From positions 496,001 to 560,000 of the forward strand of contig JADYXZ010000019.1 of the NCBI GenBank assembly GCA_020853885.1: 64,000 nt of DNA, read 5' to 3'. Under the pieces are notes generated by a model. The model saw only the letters and a list, made by a program, of their open reading frames with translations. It had not been told where the DNA came from and ran no database searches. Both the position numbers and the translations under genes were made by a program. Source of the stretch: Bradyrhizobiaceae bacterium (GTDB lineage: Bacteria; Pseudomonadota; Alphaproteobacteria; Rhizobiales; Xanthobacteraceae). Below are positions 20,319 through 29,071 of the stretch, in pieces (position 1 is the stretch's first letter; each line of letters begins with the position of its first letter).

Positions 20319-22330
20319 TCGCCGCGCGCATCAGGGGGCTTGGCTTCCTGCTGGCGCCGCTGGTTGCGCTGTTTGTCTGGGTTGCGCCGGCGCCCGCGCG
20401 CGCGAACGACATCGCCCAATGCGTCGGCGGCTGGGCCAAAACCGCCCTTGATCCGAATGCGATCAAGCAGGCCGCCGAGTTCCTGGCGAACTACGGCCAA
20501 TGCGTGCCGCTGATCGCAGACCCGTCCGGACAGTTCGCAGCCATCACGTCGGCGCTGGTCGCGGCCAAGAAGGCGGGGCAGTTCAGCTCCGTCGGCCAGT
20601 GCCAGGGCATGACCCCCAATCTGCTCGCCGACGTGGCGGTGAAGGTGTCGGACAGCGTCGGCGACGTGATCGGCTTCAAGATCCCCGATGCGATCAAGAG
20701 CAAGGGCAAGCAGGCGATCGTCGACTGGATCAATTCGGTGGCCAACAGCAATCCGGCGGTCGCCTCGATCAAGGCGCAGATGAACTGCGGCTGCGCGGTG
20801 GCAACCTATGGCACCGATCAGTTCGAGAAGGTCATCAATCAGGTGGTCGACACCGCCGAGGCGTGCGCCGGCGTGATCGGCGATATCGCCAAGCTCGGTG
20901 AGGAGGTCGTCAACGAGATCGCGGAGAACCTCGATAAAGTGGCCGACGATCTCGCCGGCATCGCCGGCAATCTCGTCGACCTGATGGAAGATTGCCTGAG
21001 TGCGTCGGTCGGACAGAAATCCGTGATGGACTGTCTTGGCGAACTGCCCGACCTCGCCGCGGCACTCGGCTCGCTTTTGGGGAGCGCCGCGAGCGCCGCC
21101 GAGGACTTTCTCGATGCGCTCGGCGCCGTCACGAGTTGGGCGAAGCCTGCCTGTTGCGCGACCATCGGCAAGCTCTGGGGCGGGGCGTGCGGCGGCTGCA
21201 GCCCGCCTTCCAAGCCGAAGCCGCCGAAGATCGACCTGAACTGCCAAGGTGTGCTCTGCGCCAAGGGCATGCAGTGCGGCGGCGAGTTGAACGATCGCTG
21301 CGTACCGTGCGCCGAGAGTCTGAACTACGCGGCGCACGGCGCGACCGACGGCATGTGCGCATGCAACGAAGGCTATGCGCCGACCTACAAGACCACCGCC
21401 GGCGGTCCCGTACTGACCGCCTGCACGTGCAAGCCGCCCTTGATCGTGCAGCCGATCCTCGTCGCTTCGATCTGCAAGTGTCCCGCGCAGGGGCAGGTCG
21501 TGCAGTACAAGAGCGGCAACATGTTCTGCGACTGCAAGTGGGGCGAGAGCATGCAGGGCGGCAAGTGCCAGCCGATCAAGTGCCCCGGCCACATGGCGAT
21601 CGCGGCCAACGGAAAGAGCTGCGCGCAGTTCGAGCCGATCTCGCTCAAGGATCAACCGACGCCGACCCTGACGACGAAGCCGGTGATCCCATGCCCGCCG
21701 AACTACCACCGCGTCGACGATACGTGCGTCTATTCCGGTCCGTACACGATCCCGAAGGACGGCTCGCCGCTGCAGGCGCAGCCCGTCATCCCGCCGTGCC
21801 CGCCCGATATGGCCTGGGACGGATCAAAATGCGTTCGTCTCCCCACGCGCTTGCGTGTGCCGGGGCTGCTCGATGCCAAGCCGGTCCCGCCGCGGTGTCC
21901 AACCGGCAGCACCTGGGACGGCAAGCGCTGCGCTCCGACGACGGCGCCGCCGCCGAAAGGGGTAACCACGAAGGCCGTGCCGGTCGTGCCGACCTGCCCG
22001 GGTAACCAGAAATGGGATGGCACGAAGTGCGCGTCGCCTGCCGCCCCCACACGGTCGAGCAAGCCCCAAACCTTCAAGGCGGCCCCGGTGGTCCCGCCTT
22101 GTCCGCCGAACACCCGCTGGGACGGGACGCGGTGCGCCCCGGCAGCGACCCCGCCGACGATCAAGACGCCGAGCCTGCAGCCGAGGACCGTTGCTCCGGC
22201 TTGCCCGCCAAACACGAAATGGGACGGCCGCCGCTGCGCCCCCTTGGTCCAACCCCCGCCCAAGGTGCAGCTCCTTGTCCCGCCAGCGCCGCTGCAACAA
22301 CCCTCGTCGCGCGCACCTGCGGTTCGTTGA
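20315..22330 (+). CDS. Secreted protein with six CP..WDG..C repeats, 671 aa
   Basis: Signal peptide (GLGFLLAPLVALFVWVAPAPARA) at residues 8-30. Residues 31-280 form a helical, mildly hydrophobic domain with few Cys. A first Cys cluster follows (CCATIGKLWGGACGGC), then residues 305-455 are EGF/laminin-like with many Cys (CQGVLCAKGMQCGGELNDRC, CACNEGYAPTY). The C-terminus carries six units of about 30 residues: CPPNYHRVDDTC, CPPDMAWDGSKC, CPTGSTWDGKRC, CPGNQKWDGTKC, CPPNTRWDGTRC, CPPNTKWDGRRC, separated by Pro-rich spacers. Likely an extracellular adhesive or matrix protein. The layout is not one I can name. Coupled to a DUF3617 gene. Confidence 0.75.
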   Translation: MIAARIRGLGFLLAPLVALFVWVAPAPARANDIAQCVGGWAKTALDPNAIKQAAEFLANYGQCVPLIADPSGQFAAITSALVAAKKAGQFSSVGQCQGMTPNLLADVAVKVSDSVGDVIGFKIPDAIKSKGKQAIVDWINSVANSNPAVASIKAQMNCGCAVATYGTDQFEKVINQVVDTAEACAGVIGDIAKLGEEVVNEIAENLDKVADDLAGIAGNLVDLMEDCLSASVGQKSVMDCLGELPDLAAALGSLLGSAASAAEDFLDALGAVTSWAKPACCATIGKLWGGACGGCSPPSKPKPPKIDLNCQGVLCAKGMQCGGELNDRCVPCAESLNYAAHGATDGMCACNEGYAPTYKTTAGGPVLTACTCKPPLIVQPILVASICKCPAQGQVVQYKSGNMFCDCKWGESMQGGKCQPIKCPGHMAIAANGKSCAQFEPISLKDQPTPTLTTKPVIPCPPNYHRVDDTCVYSGPYTIPKDGSPLQAQPVIPPCPPDMAWDGSKCVRLPTRLRVPGLLDAKPVPPRCPTGSTWDGKRCAPTTAPPPKGVTTKAVPVVPTCPGNQKWDGTKCASPAAPTRSSKPQTFKAAPVVPPCPPNTRWDGTRCAPAATPPTIKTPSLQPRTVAPACPPNTKWDGRRCAPLVQPPPKVQLLVPPAPLQQPSSRAPAVR

Positions 22331-22411
22331 CCTCGACCTGTTCCGCACCCGGCGTCGACCCGGACGGCTACCGGATGGTATCTATATTGGGGTAACAACG
22401 TCCGCGGCGAT

Positions 22412-22488
22412 GGCCCCGTAGCTCAGTCGGATAGAGCAGCTGCCTTCTAAGCAGCAGGTCAGAGGTTCGAATCCTCTCGGGGTCACCA
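22412..22488 (+). tRNA. tRNA-Arg (anticodon TCT), with encoded CCA
   Basis: GGCCCCG acceptor, D-arm GCTCAGTCGGATAGAGC, anticodon loop CTTCTAA between CTGC and GCAG, T-arm AGGTTCGAATCCT, partner CGGGGTC, A, CCA. Full cloverleaf. Confidence 0.95.
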
Positions 22489-22617
22489 CTTCTCCCGACT
22501 TCCCAACCGGCTTGAAGCCGGGCTGCAAGTTCGAATAGCCTCCTTCGCGATTGCCGGCTGGCGCCCACGCGCCGCCGGCGAATGACCACCGACAAAAAAT
22601 ATACGCGGGAGGAATTC

Positions 22618-23292
22618 ATGAAGCTCTACATGCACCCCGTCTCGATGACGAGCCGGCCCGTCCGCCTCTTCATCGCGGAGAACGGCATCAAGGTTGATGA
22701 GCAGGTCGTCGATCTGATGACCGGCGAGCACATGCAGCCGGCCTTCACCGCGATCAATCCGAGCCAGCTCGTGCCCGTGCTCGAGGACGGTGATCTGCGG
22801 CTAACGGAAAGCTCCGCGATCCTGAAATACCTCGCCGAGAAGAGCGGCAGTCCCGCCTATCCGAAGGATCTGAAAAAGCGGGCGAAGGTCAATGAAGTCA
22901 TGGATTGGCTGAACACCCAATTCTATCGCGACTGGGCGTACAACCTTTGCTACCCGCAGGTCTTCCCCAATCACAAGCGGCGTAGCGACGAGGCGCACGC
23001 CGGCGCGATCGAATGGGGCAAGCAGAACTCACAGAAATGGCTGAAGATCCTCAACGACCATTGGATCGGCCCAAACAATCAATATTTGCTCGGCAATGAG
23101 ATTACGATCGCGGACTACTTCGGCTCGGGCCTTGTGACGCTCGGCGAAGTCATCCATGTCGATTTCAACAAATACCCGAACGTCGCCCGCTGGCTCGGCA
23201 ATATGAAAGAGCTGAGAACTTGGAACCAAGTGAACGAAGTCTTCCAGGGGCTGGTCGGCTCGACCAAGGGCAAGCAGTTCGAAACGGTTTGA
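22618..23292 (+). CDS. Glutathione S-transferase, 224 aa
   Basis: N-terminal thioredoxin-like domain: MKLYMHPVSMTSRPVRLFIAE, then NPSQLVPVLEDGDLRLTESSAILKYL, holding the cis-Pro and ESSAI glutathione-binding motif. C-terminal helical domain with LLGNEITIADYF, the N-capping box of GSTs. The N-terminal Ser after MT (residue 10 region) may be the catalytic hydroxyl, as in theta-type enzymes. ATG 22618 follows GGGAGGAATTC. It ends the backbone block before the EPS locus. Confidence 0.9.
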   Translation: MKLYMHPVSMTSRPVRLFIAENGIKVDEQVVDLMTGEHMQPAFTAINPSQLVPVLEDGDLRLTESSAILKYLAEKSGSPAYPKDLKKRAKVNEVMDWLNTQFYRDWAYNLCYPQVFPNHKRRSDEAHAGAIEWGKQNSQKWLKILNDHWIGPNNQYLLGNEITIADYFGSGLVTLGEVIHVDFNKYPNVARWLGNMKELRTWNQVNEVFQGLVGSTKGKQFETV

Positions 23293-23722
23293 CGCCGCGC
23301 TCTACGGAACTTCATGCCGGGCAATGCTGCGGGCGGGCGCCGGCCCCCCGATGCTGGCGAGGAGCTGTTTCCGAGACATCGGAATCGCCCGACCCCACGT
23401 GCCGCATTGTGTGCGTGTGCTGAAGGAAATTTATTGCCGAGCGATCAGAACCGAGCACGCGTGCGGCTTTGCCGCCGGTAGCGCCAATGCGGCTGCCGAT
23501 CAAAGGCAATCCGGCGAGACCCTCACACCAGATGCTTGGCAAGACGAGCGCAGCGGCGTTGGCCATTAACGAAACCAGCACAATCACTATGATTTCGTCA
23601 CCGCGGACGGCTCCACCTGGTGTGCCGATCCACGAATTCATGTATATGGCCCCTATTGCACGCTTGGGCTTCATGCGGCTAGGCTGTTTATGGGGCCTAT
23701 CCTACGACGCGGGCGTACCCCA
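23293..23722. other. Intergenic region before the EPS locus
   Basis: About 400 bases with no convincing gene. Open frames exist on both strands; one leftward frame (23674 down to 23312) contains a hydrophobic run (IIVIVLVSLMANAAALVL) but has no recognisable relative. Probably holds the promoter of the Wzc/ExoF-like pair. Confidence 0.4.
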
Positions 23723-25492
23723 ATGCTGGACGGGAATAGCCGAGTAGTTGCGCGTTCAATAGGCGACCATAGCCCCGAGCTGCGCAGCACGGATTTCAAT
23801 TTTTTCCGCCTTGGCAGGCATGTTCGCTTGGTTGCGGTTTGCGTCGGCCTCGGACTCTTTTTCGGCATCAGCTATGTCAGCTTGCGGCCGGCGAACTACG
23901 CCGCGTCAGCTGTCTTGCTGATTGACCATAAGGTGATTCAGTTTGTTCGAGAAAACACGATGTTTGCAGCGTCATCCGTCGCCGGAGCATTGCTGCAGAA
24001 TCAGGTTGCAGTCATTCAATCGGACGCGATCGCCCTCCGTGTTATCGAGAACCTCGATCTGGCCAAAGACAAGCAGTTTCAACGCAAGCCAGCGAGCCCG
24101 GTCGCACGGCCTGCTAACGGAGTTCCGGGAGGATCGGAGAAAGTTTCCGCAGACCCCGTCTCAGCTGCGGAGGGCACCGCAGAGTTTCGTGGCCCGCAAG
24201 AATCCGCTCTGACGGTTGAGAACATCGAGGATGTCTTGAGGACATTCAAGAGCAATCTACACGTGGAAGCCGGTCGACAAGATTATACGGTCACGATCAA
24301 GTTCACCTCTCCCGATCCTGTGAGCGCTGCAAGAATTGTGAACGAGATTTCCCGTGTTTACTTGGAGGAGCAGGCCGAGATGAACAAGCGCGCAGCCGAG
24401 GCTGCTAGCGCTTGGTTGCGTGGACGGATTGCTGAGCTTGGCACCAGTGGACGCGTGCTCACGGAGGCCAGACCGCCGACACGTCGCGCCGGGCCCGGCA
24501 GCGTTACTGTTCTTGGCGCTTCCGGTCTCGTTGGGTTGATGCTCGGCTTCGCGGCAGCGTTTGCACGGGAGTTGACAGACAAGCGCATCCGTACACCGCT
24601 CGAAGCGGTCGCGGCCACAGGGGTCGAATGCTTCGGTAGTTTACCGCACATGAAGCGGTCGCCTCGTGTCGAGCGCGCACAGGAGCACGGCAAGGCGGTT
24701 ACCGGGCGCCGCGTCATTGAGCATCATCGAGATGCTTTCGGGTGGGCGCTCGATTATCCGTTGTCGCGCTTTGCTCACACGATCAACAGGATCAGAATTG
24801 CAGCAGACACGAAGACGTCCGGCGGACGATCCACGCGAGTGATCGGCGTGACTTCCGTCCTTCCAGGGGAAGGCAGAACCACCACCGCTGCCAATCTCGC
24901 GCGTGTCATGGCTAAAGCGGGGAAGCGAACCCTGCTGATCGATGCTGTTCCATACAATGCGGCGTTGTCCCGCGGCTTCTTCGCGGAGGGCGGCGCCGGG
25001 CTGCTTGGGGTGCTCAGGAAGGATGTGTCGCTCGCTGAGGCTATCTGTTCGGACGAGCGAACCGGAATGCATCTCCTGCCTTTTCCAGCGATGGCAGAGG
25101 GTGATTGGTCCGTTCGCCTGCTATGGTCCCAAGCAATGGAGGAGTTCCTCCAGGAATTGCAGCCCAAGTATGATCACGTGGTCTTTGATCTCCCGCCGCT
25201 CGGTCCGGTTGCGGATGTGGCGGACGCGGCAGCGTACCTCGACCGTTTCTTGCTGGTGATGGAGTGGGAACGGATCGACCCGGATGTCGTCTTCAGGGCT
25301 CTGGTATCCTCGGGCTCCACGGAGGATAAGCTGCTTGGAGTAGTGCTAAACAAGGTCAAGGTTTCGAGATGGCAGGCATTCATCGATCGCGAGATGCCTG
25401 CGCCACGAGTCCTATCTCATTATGTCCGTGAGTCCGCGCCCAGCCGGAACGCTGCACATGATTTGTCTGTGGTGGGATCGCCATGGTGTTGA
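23723..25492 (+). CDS. Wzc/ExoP-like polysaccharide co-polymerase with degenerate tyrosine-kinase domain, 589 aa
   Basis: Controls chain length and export of EPS in the inner membrane. TM1 is near residues 36-56 (LVAVCVGLGLFFGISYVSL), a periplasmic part of about 200 residues follows, and TM2 is LGASGLVGLMLGFAAAFA. The cytoplasmic P-loop domain has SVLPGEGRTTTAANLA, where the usual Walker A Lys is Arg (codon 24875-24877). The A' motif reads LLIDAVPYNAAL, lacking the second Asp of the standard form. Walker B VVFDLPPLGPVADV is intact. No C-terminal Tyr cluster is present. The protein is therefore probably a non-catalytic or weak BY-kinase. ATG 23690 is an alternative start. It overlaps the next gene by 10 bases. 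Confidence 0.85.
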   Translation: MLDGNSRVVARSIGDHSPELRSTDFNFFRLGRHVRLVAVCVGLGLFFGISYVSLRPANYAASAVLLIDHKVIQFVRENTMFAASSVAGALLQNQVAVIQSDAIALRVIENLDLAKDKQFQRKPASPVARPANGVPGGSEKVSADPVSAAEGTAEFRGPQESALTVENIEDVLRTFKSNLHVEAGRQDYTVTIKFTSPDPVSAARIVNEISRVYLEEQAEMNKRAAEAASAWLRGRIAELGTSGRVLTEARPPTRRAGPGSVTVLGASGLVGLMLGFAAAFARELTDKRIRTPLEAVAATGVECFGSLPHMKRSPRVERAQEHGKAVTGRRVIEHHRDAFGWALDYPLSRFAHTINRIRIAADTKTSGGRSTRVIGVTSVLPGEGRTTTAANLARVMAKAGKRTLLIDAVPYNAALSRGFFAEGGAGLLGVLRKDVSLAEAICSDERTGMHLLPFPAMAEGDWSVRLLWSQAMEEFLQELQPKYDHVVFDLPPLGPVADVADAAAYLDRFLLVMEWERIDPDVVFRALVSSGSTEDKLLGVVLNKVKVSRWQAFIDREMPAPRVLSHYVRESAPSRNAAHDLSVVGSPWC

Positions 25493-26790
25493 AAATTGTC
25501 GTAAAGTGTCTCGGCGCCGTCCTACTCTTCGCCTGGCTTGCCGTCCCGGCGAATTCCGAGCGTCAGGCCTACAGGCTGGGGATCGGCGACAAACTTCGCA
25601 TCAAGGTCTATGAATGGCCGGACTTGAGCGGTGAGTTTTCTGTCGGTCCAAACGGATCAGTATTCTTGATGTTTATCGGCGAGATCGTCGCGGAGAACCT
25701 TTCCGTATTAGAACTCGCACAAGAGATTTCAGAGCGTCTTAAGGTCAAGGCTCGGCTGAATGAACCGCCGAGCACGACCGTGGAGGTTTCGGAATTTCGT
25801 CCCTTCTTTATTCTCGGCGATGTCCAGAGGCCGGGAGAATACACGTACCGGCCCGGGCTCACGGTCTTGCAAGCGGTTAGTCTGGCAGGCGGTCTGTTCC
25901 GGCCGGCTGACAGTTACATGTTGAGGCATGAGCGAGATGTAATCAGCGGTCGCGGACAGGTCGCGTTGCTGATGTTGCAGATCGACCAGCTGACCGCCCG
26001 AAAGGCCCGGCTCGATGCAGAGCTGAACGAGCTCGAAACGATCGAATTCCCTGATTCCCTTCTCTCCCGTAAGCATGAGCCGTACGTGCAGGAAATAATG
26101 ACAGAGGAGAGGCTGCTCTTTTCATCGTACCGGGAGCAACGCGCCGAGCAGCTCGAGGTTTTAACTATGCTGGAGAAGTTCTATGAGGCGGAAGCGGAAT
26201 CGTTGGCCGCTCAATTGAAGGACGTACGCGCTCAAGTGGCCTCAGCGGAAGAGCAGTTGGAAAAGGTTCGGCAGCTCGTTTCACGCGGGTACGCCCCCAC
26301 ACCTCGCCAGCTCGATATGGAACGAATGATCGTAACCATGCTGGGCAATGAGCGGCAACTTGAGACCAACGTGCTCCGGGCGCAACAGAACATTGCGCAG
26401 ACAAAGCAGAGAATCCTCGATCTGAATAGGGAGAGGCGGAATCGAGTCGTTCTGGAAAGCCAGCAAAGCCAAGCTGCGCTCGAAGCCGCCCAGCAACAGC
26501 TCAAGACGGCAAAGCATTTGCTCGTCGAGGCGACGCTGATCGCGCCGACGCTGCTGCGGCGAAATCAGCAGGAGCTCGCGATCGAGCCTATGTACGAGAT
26601 TGTCCGAAGAGTCGATGGGGCGGTTGAAAAAATTCCCGCTCAGGACGAGGTACTCGTTGAACCCGGTGATGTTGTCAAAGTGCAGAAGCAGCTCGATACG
26701 CCATTACCATTGTCCGCGGCTCCTTCGACTGCGCCGATGGTCGGCGCAGCAGAACGCTTGCTCGGGGATCGCCCCTCGCAGCCGCGCTAG
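25483..26790 (+). CDS. Wza/ExoF-like polysaccharide export protein, 435 aa
   Basis: Outer-membrane polysaccharide exporter family. Signal peptide (VLKIVVKCLGAVLLFAWLAVPANS), then the Poly_export core YRLGIGDKLRIKVYEWPDLSGEF and an SLBB-type segment FFILGDVQRPGEYTYRPGLTVLQAV. Residues about 165-360 form a long coiled coil (SLAAQLKDVRAQVASAEEQLEKV), as in rhizobial ExoF. Length matches ExoF rather than Wza, which is shorter and lacks the coiled coil. Overlap with the upstream gene shows joint translation. Together they are the export pair of this locus. Confidence 0.88.
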   Translation: MVLKIVVKCLGAVLLFAWLAVPANSERQAYRLGIGDKLRIKVYEWPDLSGEFSVGPNGSVFLMFIGEIVAENLSVLELAQEISERLKVKARLNEPPSTTVEVSEFRPFFILGDVQRPGEYTYRPGLTVLQAVSLAGGLFRPADSYMLRHERDVISGRGQVALLMLQIDQLTARKARLDAELNELETIEFPDSLLSRKHEPYVQEIMTEERLLFSSYREQRAEQLEVLTMLEKFYEAEAESLAAQLKDVRAQVASAEEQLEKVRQLVSRGYAPTPRQLDMERMIVTMLGNERQLETNVLRAQQNIAQTKQRILDLNRERRNRVVLESQQSQAALEAAQQQLKTAKHLLVEATLIAPTLLRRNQQELAIEPMYEIVRRVDGAVEKIPAQDEVLVEPGDVVKVQKQLDTPLPLSAAPSTAPMVGAAERLLGDRPSQPR

Positions 26791-27071
26791 CAAAGCCCGG
26801 GCGGCAGCGGCAGTTCGTCGAAGCGGATGCCGCGTTGCATTTCCGCAACTTCAGGCGCTCAATCCCCATCCATATCGCGCAAGCAGTGCCAGCAAGTTCT
26901 TGTTGCGCGCGAACCGGTCGATTTGGCTTTGTGACAGCGCCGTCGCGAAAGCTGCTCGACAACAGGCCAGTCTGATATAATTGAAAAAAAGTCCAGCGTG
27001 GCAGCCAGTCGACGAAATAGGTGCAGGCGACTTGTCTTGTTGAAGAGAACCCATTGAAGGGTGTTCAATAG

Positions 27072-27446
27072 ATGCATTCGGATTTGCCGCAGGGATCCTG
27101 CTCCAAGCGCCTCGTTTTCTTGGCCGGAGCACTTGCGACGTTCGTCATAGCCATCGTCATCCTCATCCTATCACTTGTCCCGTCGCAGGAAGCAGGGAGT
27201 GGGTCAGATGTCGAGGGGCATATACTCGCCTATGCCGCGCTTACCTTTCCGCTTGCATGCGTGTGTCCCACCTATGCGCCATGGATCTTTGTGGCCAGCT
27301 TTGCACTCGGCGGATCAATTGAGTTGGTCCAGCCATTGGTCGGAAGGTATGCCGAGTGGCATGATGTGTTCGCCAATGTGGTAGGTGCGACGACGGGAAT
27401 TCTGCTGGGCTCGTACGCGGGCTACCTGTTCCGAAAGATGCGGTAA
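27072..27446 (+). CDS. VanZ family membrane protein, 124 aa
   Basis: Four hydrophobic segments (LVFLAGALATFVIAIVILIL, HILAYAALTFPLACVC, WIFVASFALGGSIELVQPLV, FANVVGATTGILLGSYAGYLF). The pairing of GGSIELVQPLVGRYAEWHD with DVFANVVGATTG is the VanZ signature. Small VanZ proteins often lie in polysaccharide loci; function unproven. The 281 bases upstream contain no clear gene; a leftward frame there may be a decayed remnant. Confidence 0.82.
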   Translation: MHSDLPQGSCSKRLVFLAGALATFVIAIVILILSLVPSQEAGSGSDVEGHILAYAALTFPLACVCPTYAPWIFVASFALGGSIELVQPLVGRYAEWHDVFANVVGATTGILLGSYAGYLFRKMR

Positions 27447-27536
27447 TCCGAAATCCCCTGAGGCGAGCATTTCCGTAAAGAGAAATCGCATAGTTTCTCC
27501 CGGCCATCATGACCAAACATTAGCAGAAACCGGAAG

Positions 27537-28547
27537 TTAAGCTCGCACAACTTCGCGTAGCACGGCCTCATAGGAGTCAAGAATAGCCGTCCTATCGAAC
27601 TTGGCCAATTGAGCCGGGATATGCTGCTGCAATTTTTCAATCTCACCCGGATGAGCCAGCAGTTCTCTGAGAATCCCGGCCAGCGCTTTTGAGTCTTCCT
27701 TAGGAAATATATATCCGCATGATCCGATCACTTCTGGCAGTGCACCGCTGTCAGCCGCGACGACGACGCAGCCGCACGCGAGCGCTTCCAGAGCAACAAG
27801 TCCGAATGCCTCGTCGCACCGGGATGGAACAACAAGTATTCGATGACGGTTCAACATTTGCACAAGTGCTTCGCCTTCAAGCGCTCCGGGGAAATCGACA
27901 AGCGGGCCGATCCCTTCGGTAGTGGCCTGAGCCTTCAGCGCCGCTTCCTCCGGTCCAAACCCGATCACGGTGGCTCTTGCCTCCATGCCCTGAGCGGCCA
28001 ACTGGGCGACCGCGTCGATGAGCAGGTCCGCCCCCTTGAAACGTTCGAAACGTCCGACGAAAGCAATGTCCCGATCACGTCGAAAGTGCCGAAGGACACG
28101 AAATATCCGCGCATCGTACGAGTTCGGCACGATCCTTCCAGGGAGCCCTGCGTCTTCCCGGAGTTCCTTGCTGACAAAAACATTATAGCCAGTTCTGCAT
28201 ACGACGCGCTTCAGCCATCCAAGGTGCGGGGTGTGGTCACCAATTTTGCGAAGGGAGATGTGATGCATGAAAACGAGAGGTTGGGAAACAAGAAGCAGCG
28301 GCCACAGACTACGCAAACTGATTTGATTTTGCCACACGATGTCAGCTTCGCGGACCAGTCGAAAAAGCGTCGACGCCGTGGGTTGTCGAACGACGGTAAA
28401 CGGAAATTCGCGACCGTCGCCCGGCGTTGTGGTGACCACAGTGACTTGATGACCCCGTTCTGCAAGTCCGCTGGCGAGAAACAGACCAGCAGTTTGCAGT
28501 CCGCCAATCGACGGATAGAAAACGTAAGAGGAAAGCAGGATGCGCAT
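27537..28547 (-). CDS. Glycosyltransferase family 4 (GT-B), 336 aa
   Basis: Retaining GT adding one sugar to the lipid-linked EPS unit. N-terminal MRILLSSYVFYPSIGGLQTAGLFLA, C-terminal nucleotide-sugar domain with FVGRFERFKGADLLIDAVAQL and the EX7E motif in CDEAFGLVALEALACGC. Start at 28547 is preferred to 28562 because GGAGGA lies at the right distance. Transcribed opposite to the exporter genes and in line with the leftward GMC oxidoreductase gene. Confidence 0.88.
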   Translation of the reverse strand: MRILLSSYVFYPSIGGLQTAGLFLASGLAERGHQVTVVTTTPGDGREFPFTVVRQPTASTLFRLVREADIVWQNQISLRSLWPLLLVSQPLVFMHHISLRKIGDHTPHLGWLKRVVCRTGYNVFVSKELREDAGLPGRIVPNSYDARIFRVLRHFRRDRDIAFVGRFERFKGADLLIDAVAQLAAQGMEARATVIGFGPEEAALKAQATTEGIGPLVDFPGALEGEALVQMLNRHRILVVPSRCDEAFGLVALEALACGCVVVAADSGALPEVIGSCGYIFPKEDSKALAGILRELLAHPGEIEKLQQHIPAQLAKFDRTAILDSYEAVLREVVRA

Positions 28548-28658
28548 AGCGTCCTCCGCCACGCAATTCCTGCGCCCGATCGGTCAGCGGACATGCCGCC
28601 GACGTCTCGATCGCATCTGTATGAGAAAGCGGGATTGCCCCTTACGCAGGGGCCGCCG

Positions 28659-29060
28659 TCATGTGCCGGCTGAGGGTGGCGCGCGCGAGAACGAGGACCA
28701 GAAATAAACACTGATTGTCGCGCGGATTTCGATCCGGGCGGAGAGCGCGGATGTTCGAGACGGAACGGCTATCGCGATGCGCGCACGATCGACCGGTTTT
28801 CCGATGAAGCCGCCCCCGTCGTTTGATCGGTTCGACACGGGCGCCGCCTGAACAGTTTTTCCTTCGTGTGCAAACAGATACCAGTCAAATGCGTGAAGCT
28901 CATCCTGCTCGTGCGTTTCGGGGATGGGGGAAAATCCAGGCGTTGCAGGTGTAAAGACGGTTACGGCCGACACGAAGAGCAACGCTAGACACGCGCCAAC
29001 GAGGCCCCGCAACGGCCGAAGCCTACAAACGAATGTCGCAAGGGTTTCGACTTGCCTCAT
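28659..29060 (-). CDS. Hypothetical protein with one membrane segment, 133 aa (uncertain)
   Basis: Lies immediately downstream of the GMC gene on the same strand. Starts MRQVETLATFVCRLRP and has a hydrophobic stretch LVGACLALLFVSAVTVFTPA, so it could be an anchored periplasmic protein. The rest (SIPETHEQDELHAFDWYLF then low complexity) is unremarkable. The frame has no known relative that I recognise; its second half may be out of the original frame. Confidence 0.35.
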   Translation of the reverse strand: MRQVETLATFVCRLRPLRGLVGACLALLFVSAVTVFTPATPGFSPIPETHEQDELHAFDWYLFAHEGKTVQAAPVSNRSNDGGGFIGKPVDRARIAIAVPSRTSALSARIEIRATISVYFWSSFSRAPPSAGT

Positions 29061-29071
29061 GGTGCGTAAGT

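Noticed and set aside
20219-21709. A 496-residue leftward frame opposite the Cys-repeat protein
   Set aside because: Low-complexity His/Arg/Leu composition, opposite a protein with signal peptide and regular Cys repeats; a shadow.
23312-23674. Leftward frame of 120 residues with a hydrophobic stretch
   Set aside because: No recognisable relative, no ribosome site and both strands are open in the same interval.
26851-27132. Leftward frame before the VanZ gene (about 93 residues)
   Set aside because: Might be a decayed remnant (a plausible protein phrase seems to continue only after a frame change) but cannot be assigned to a family.
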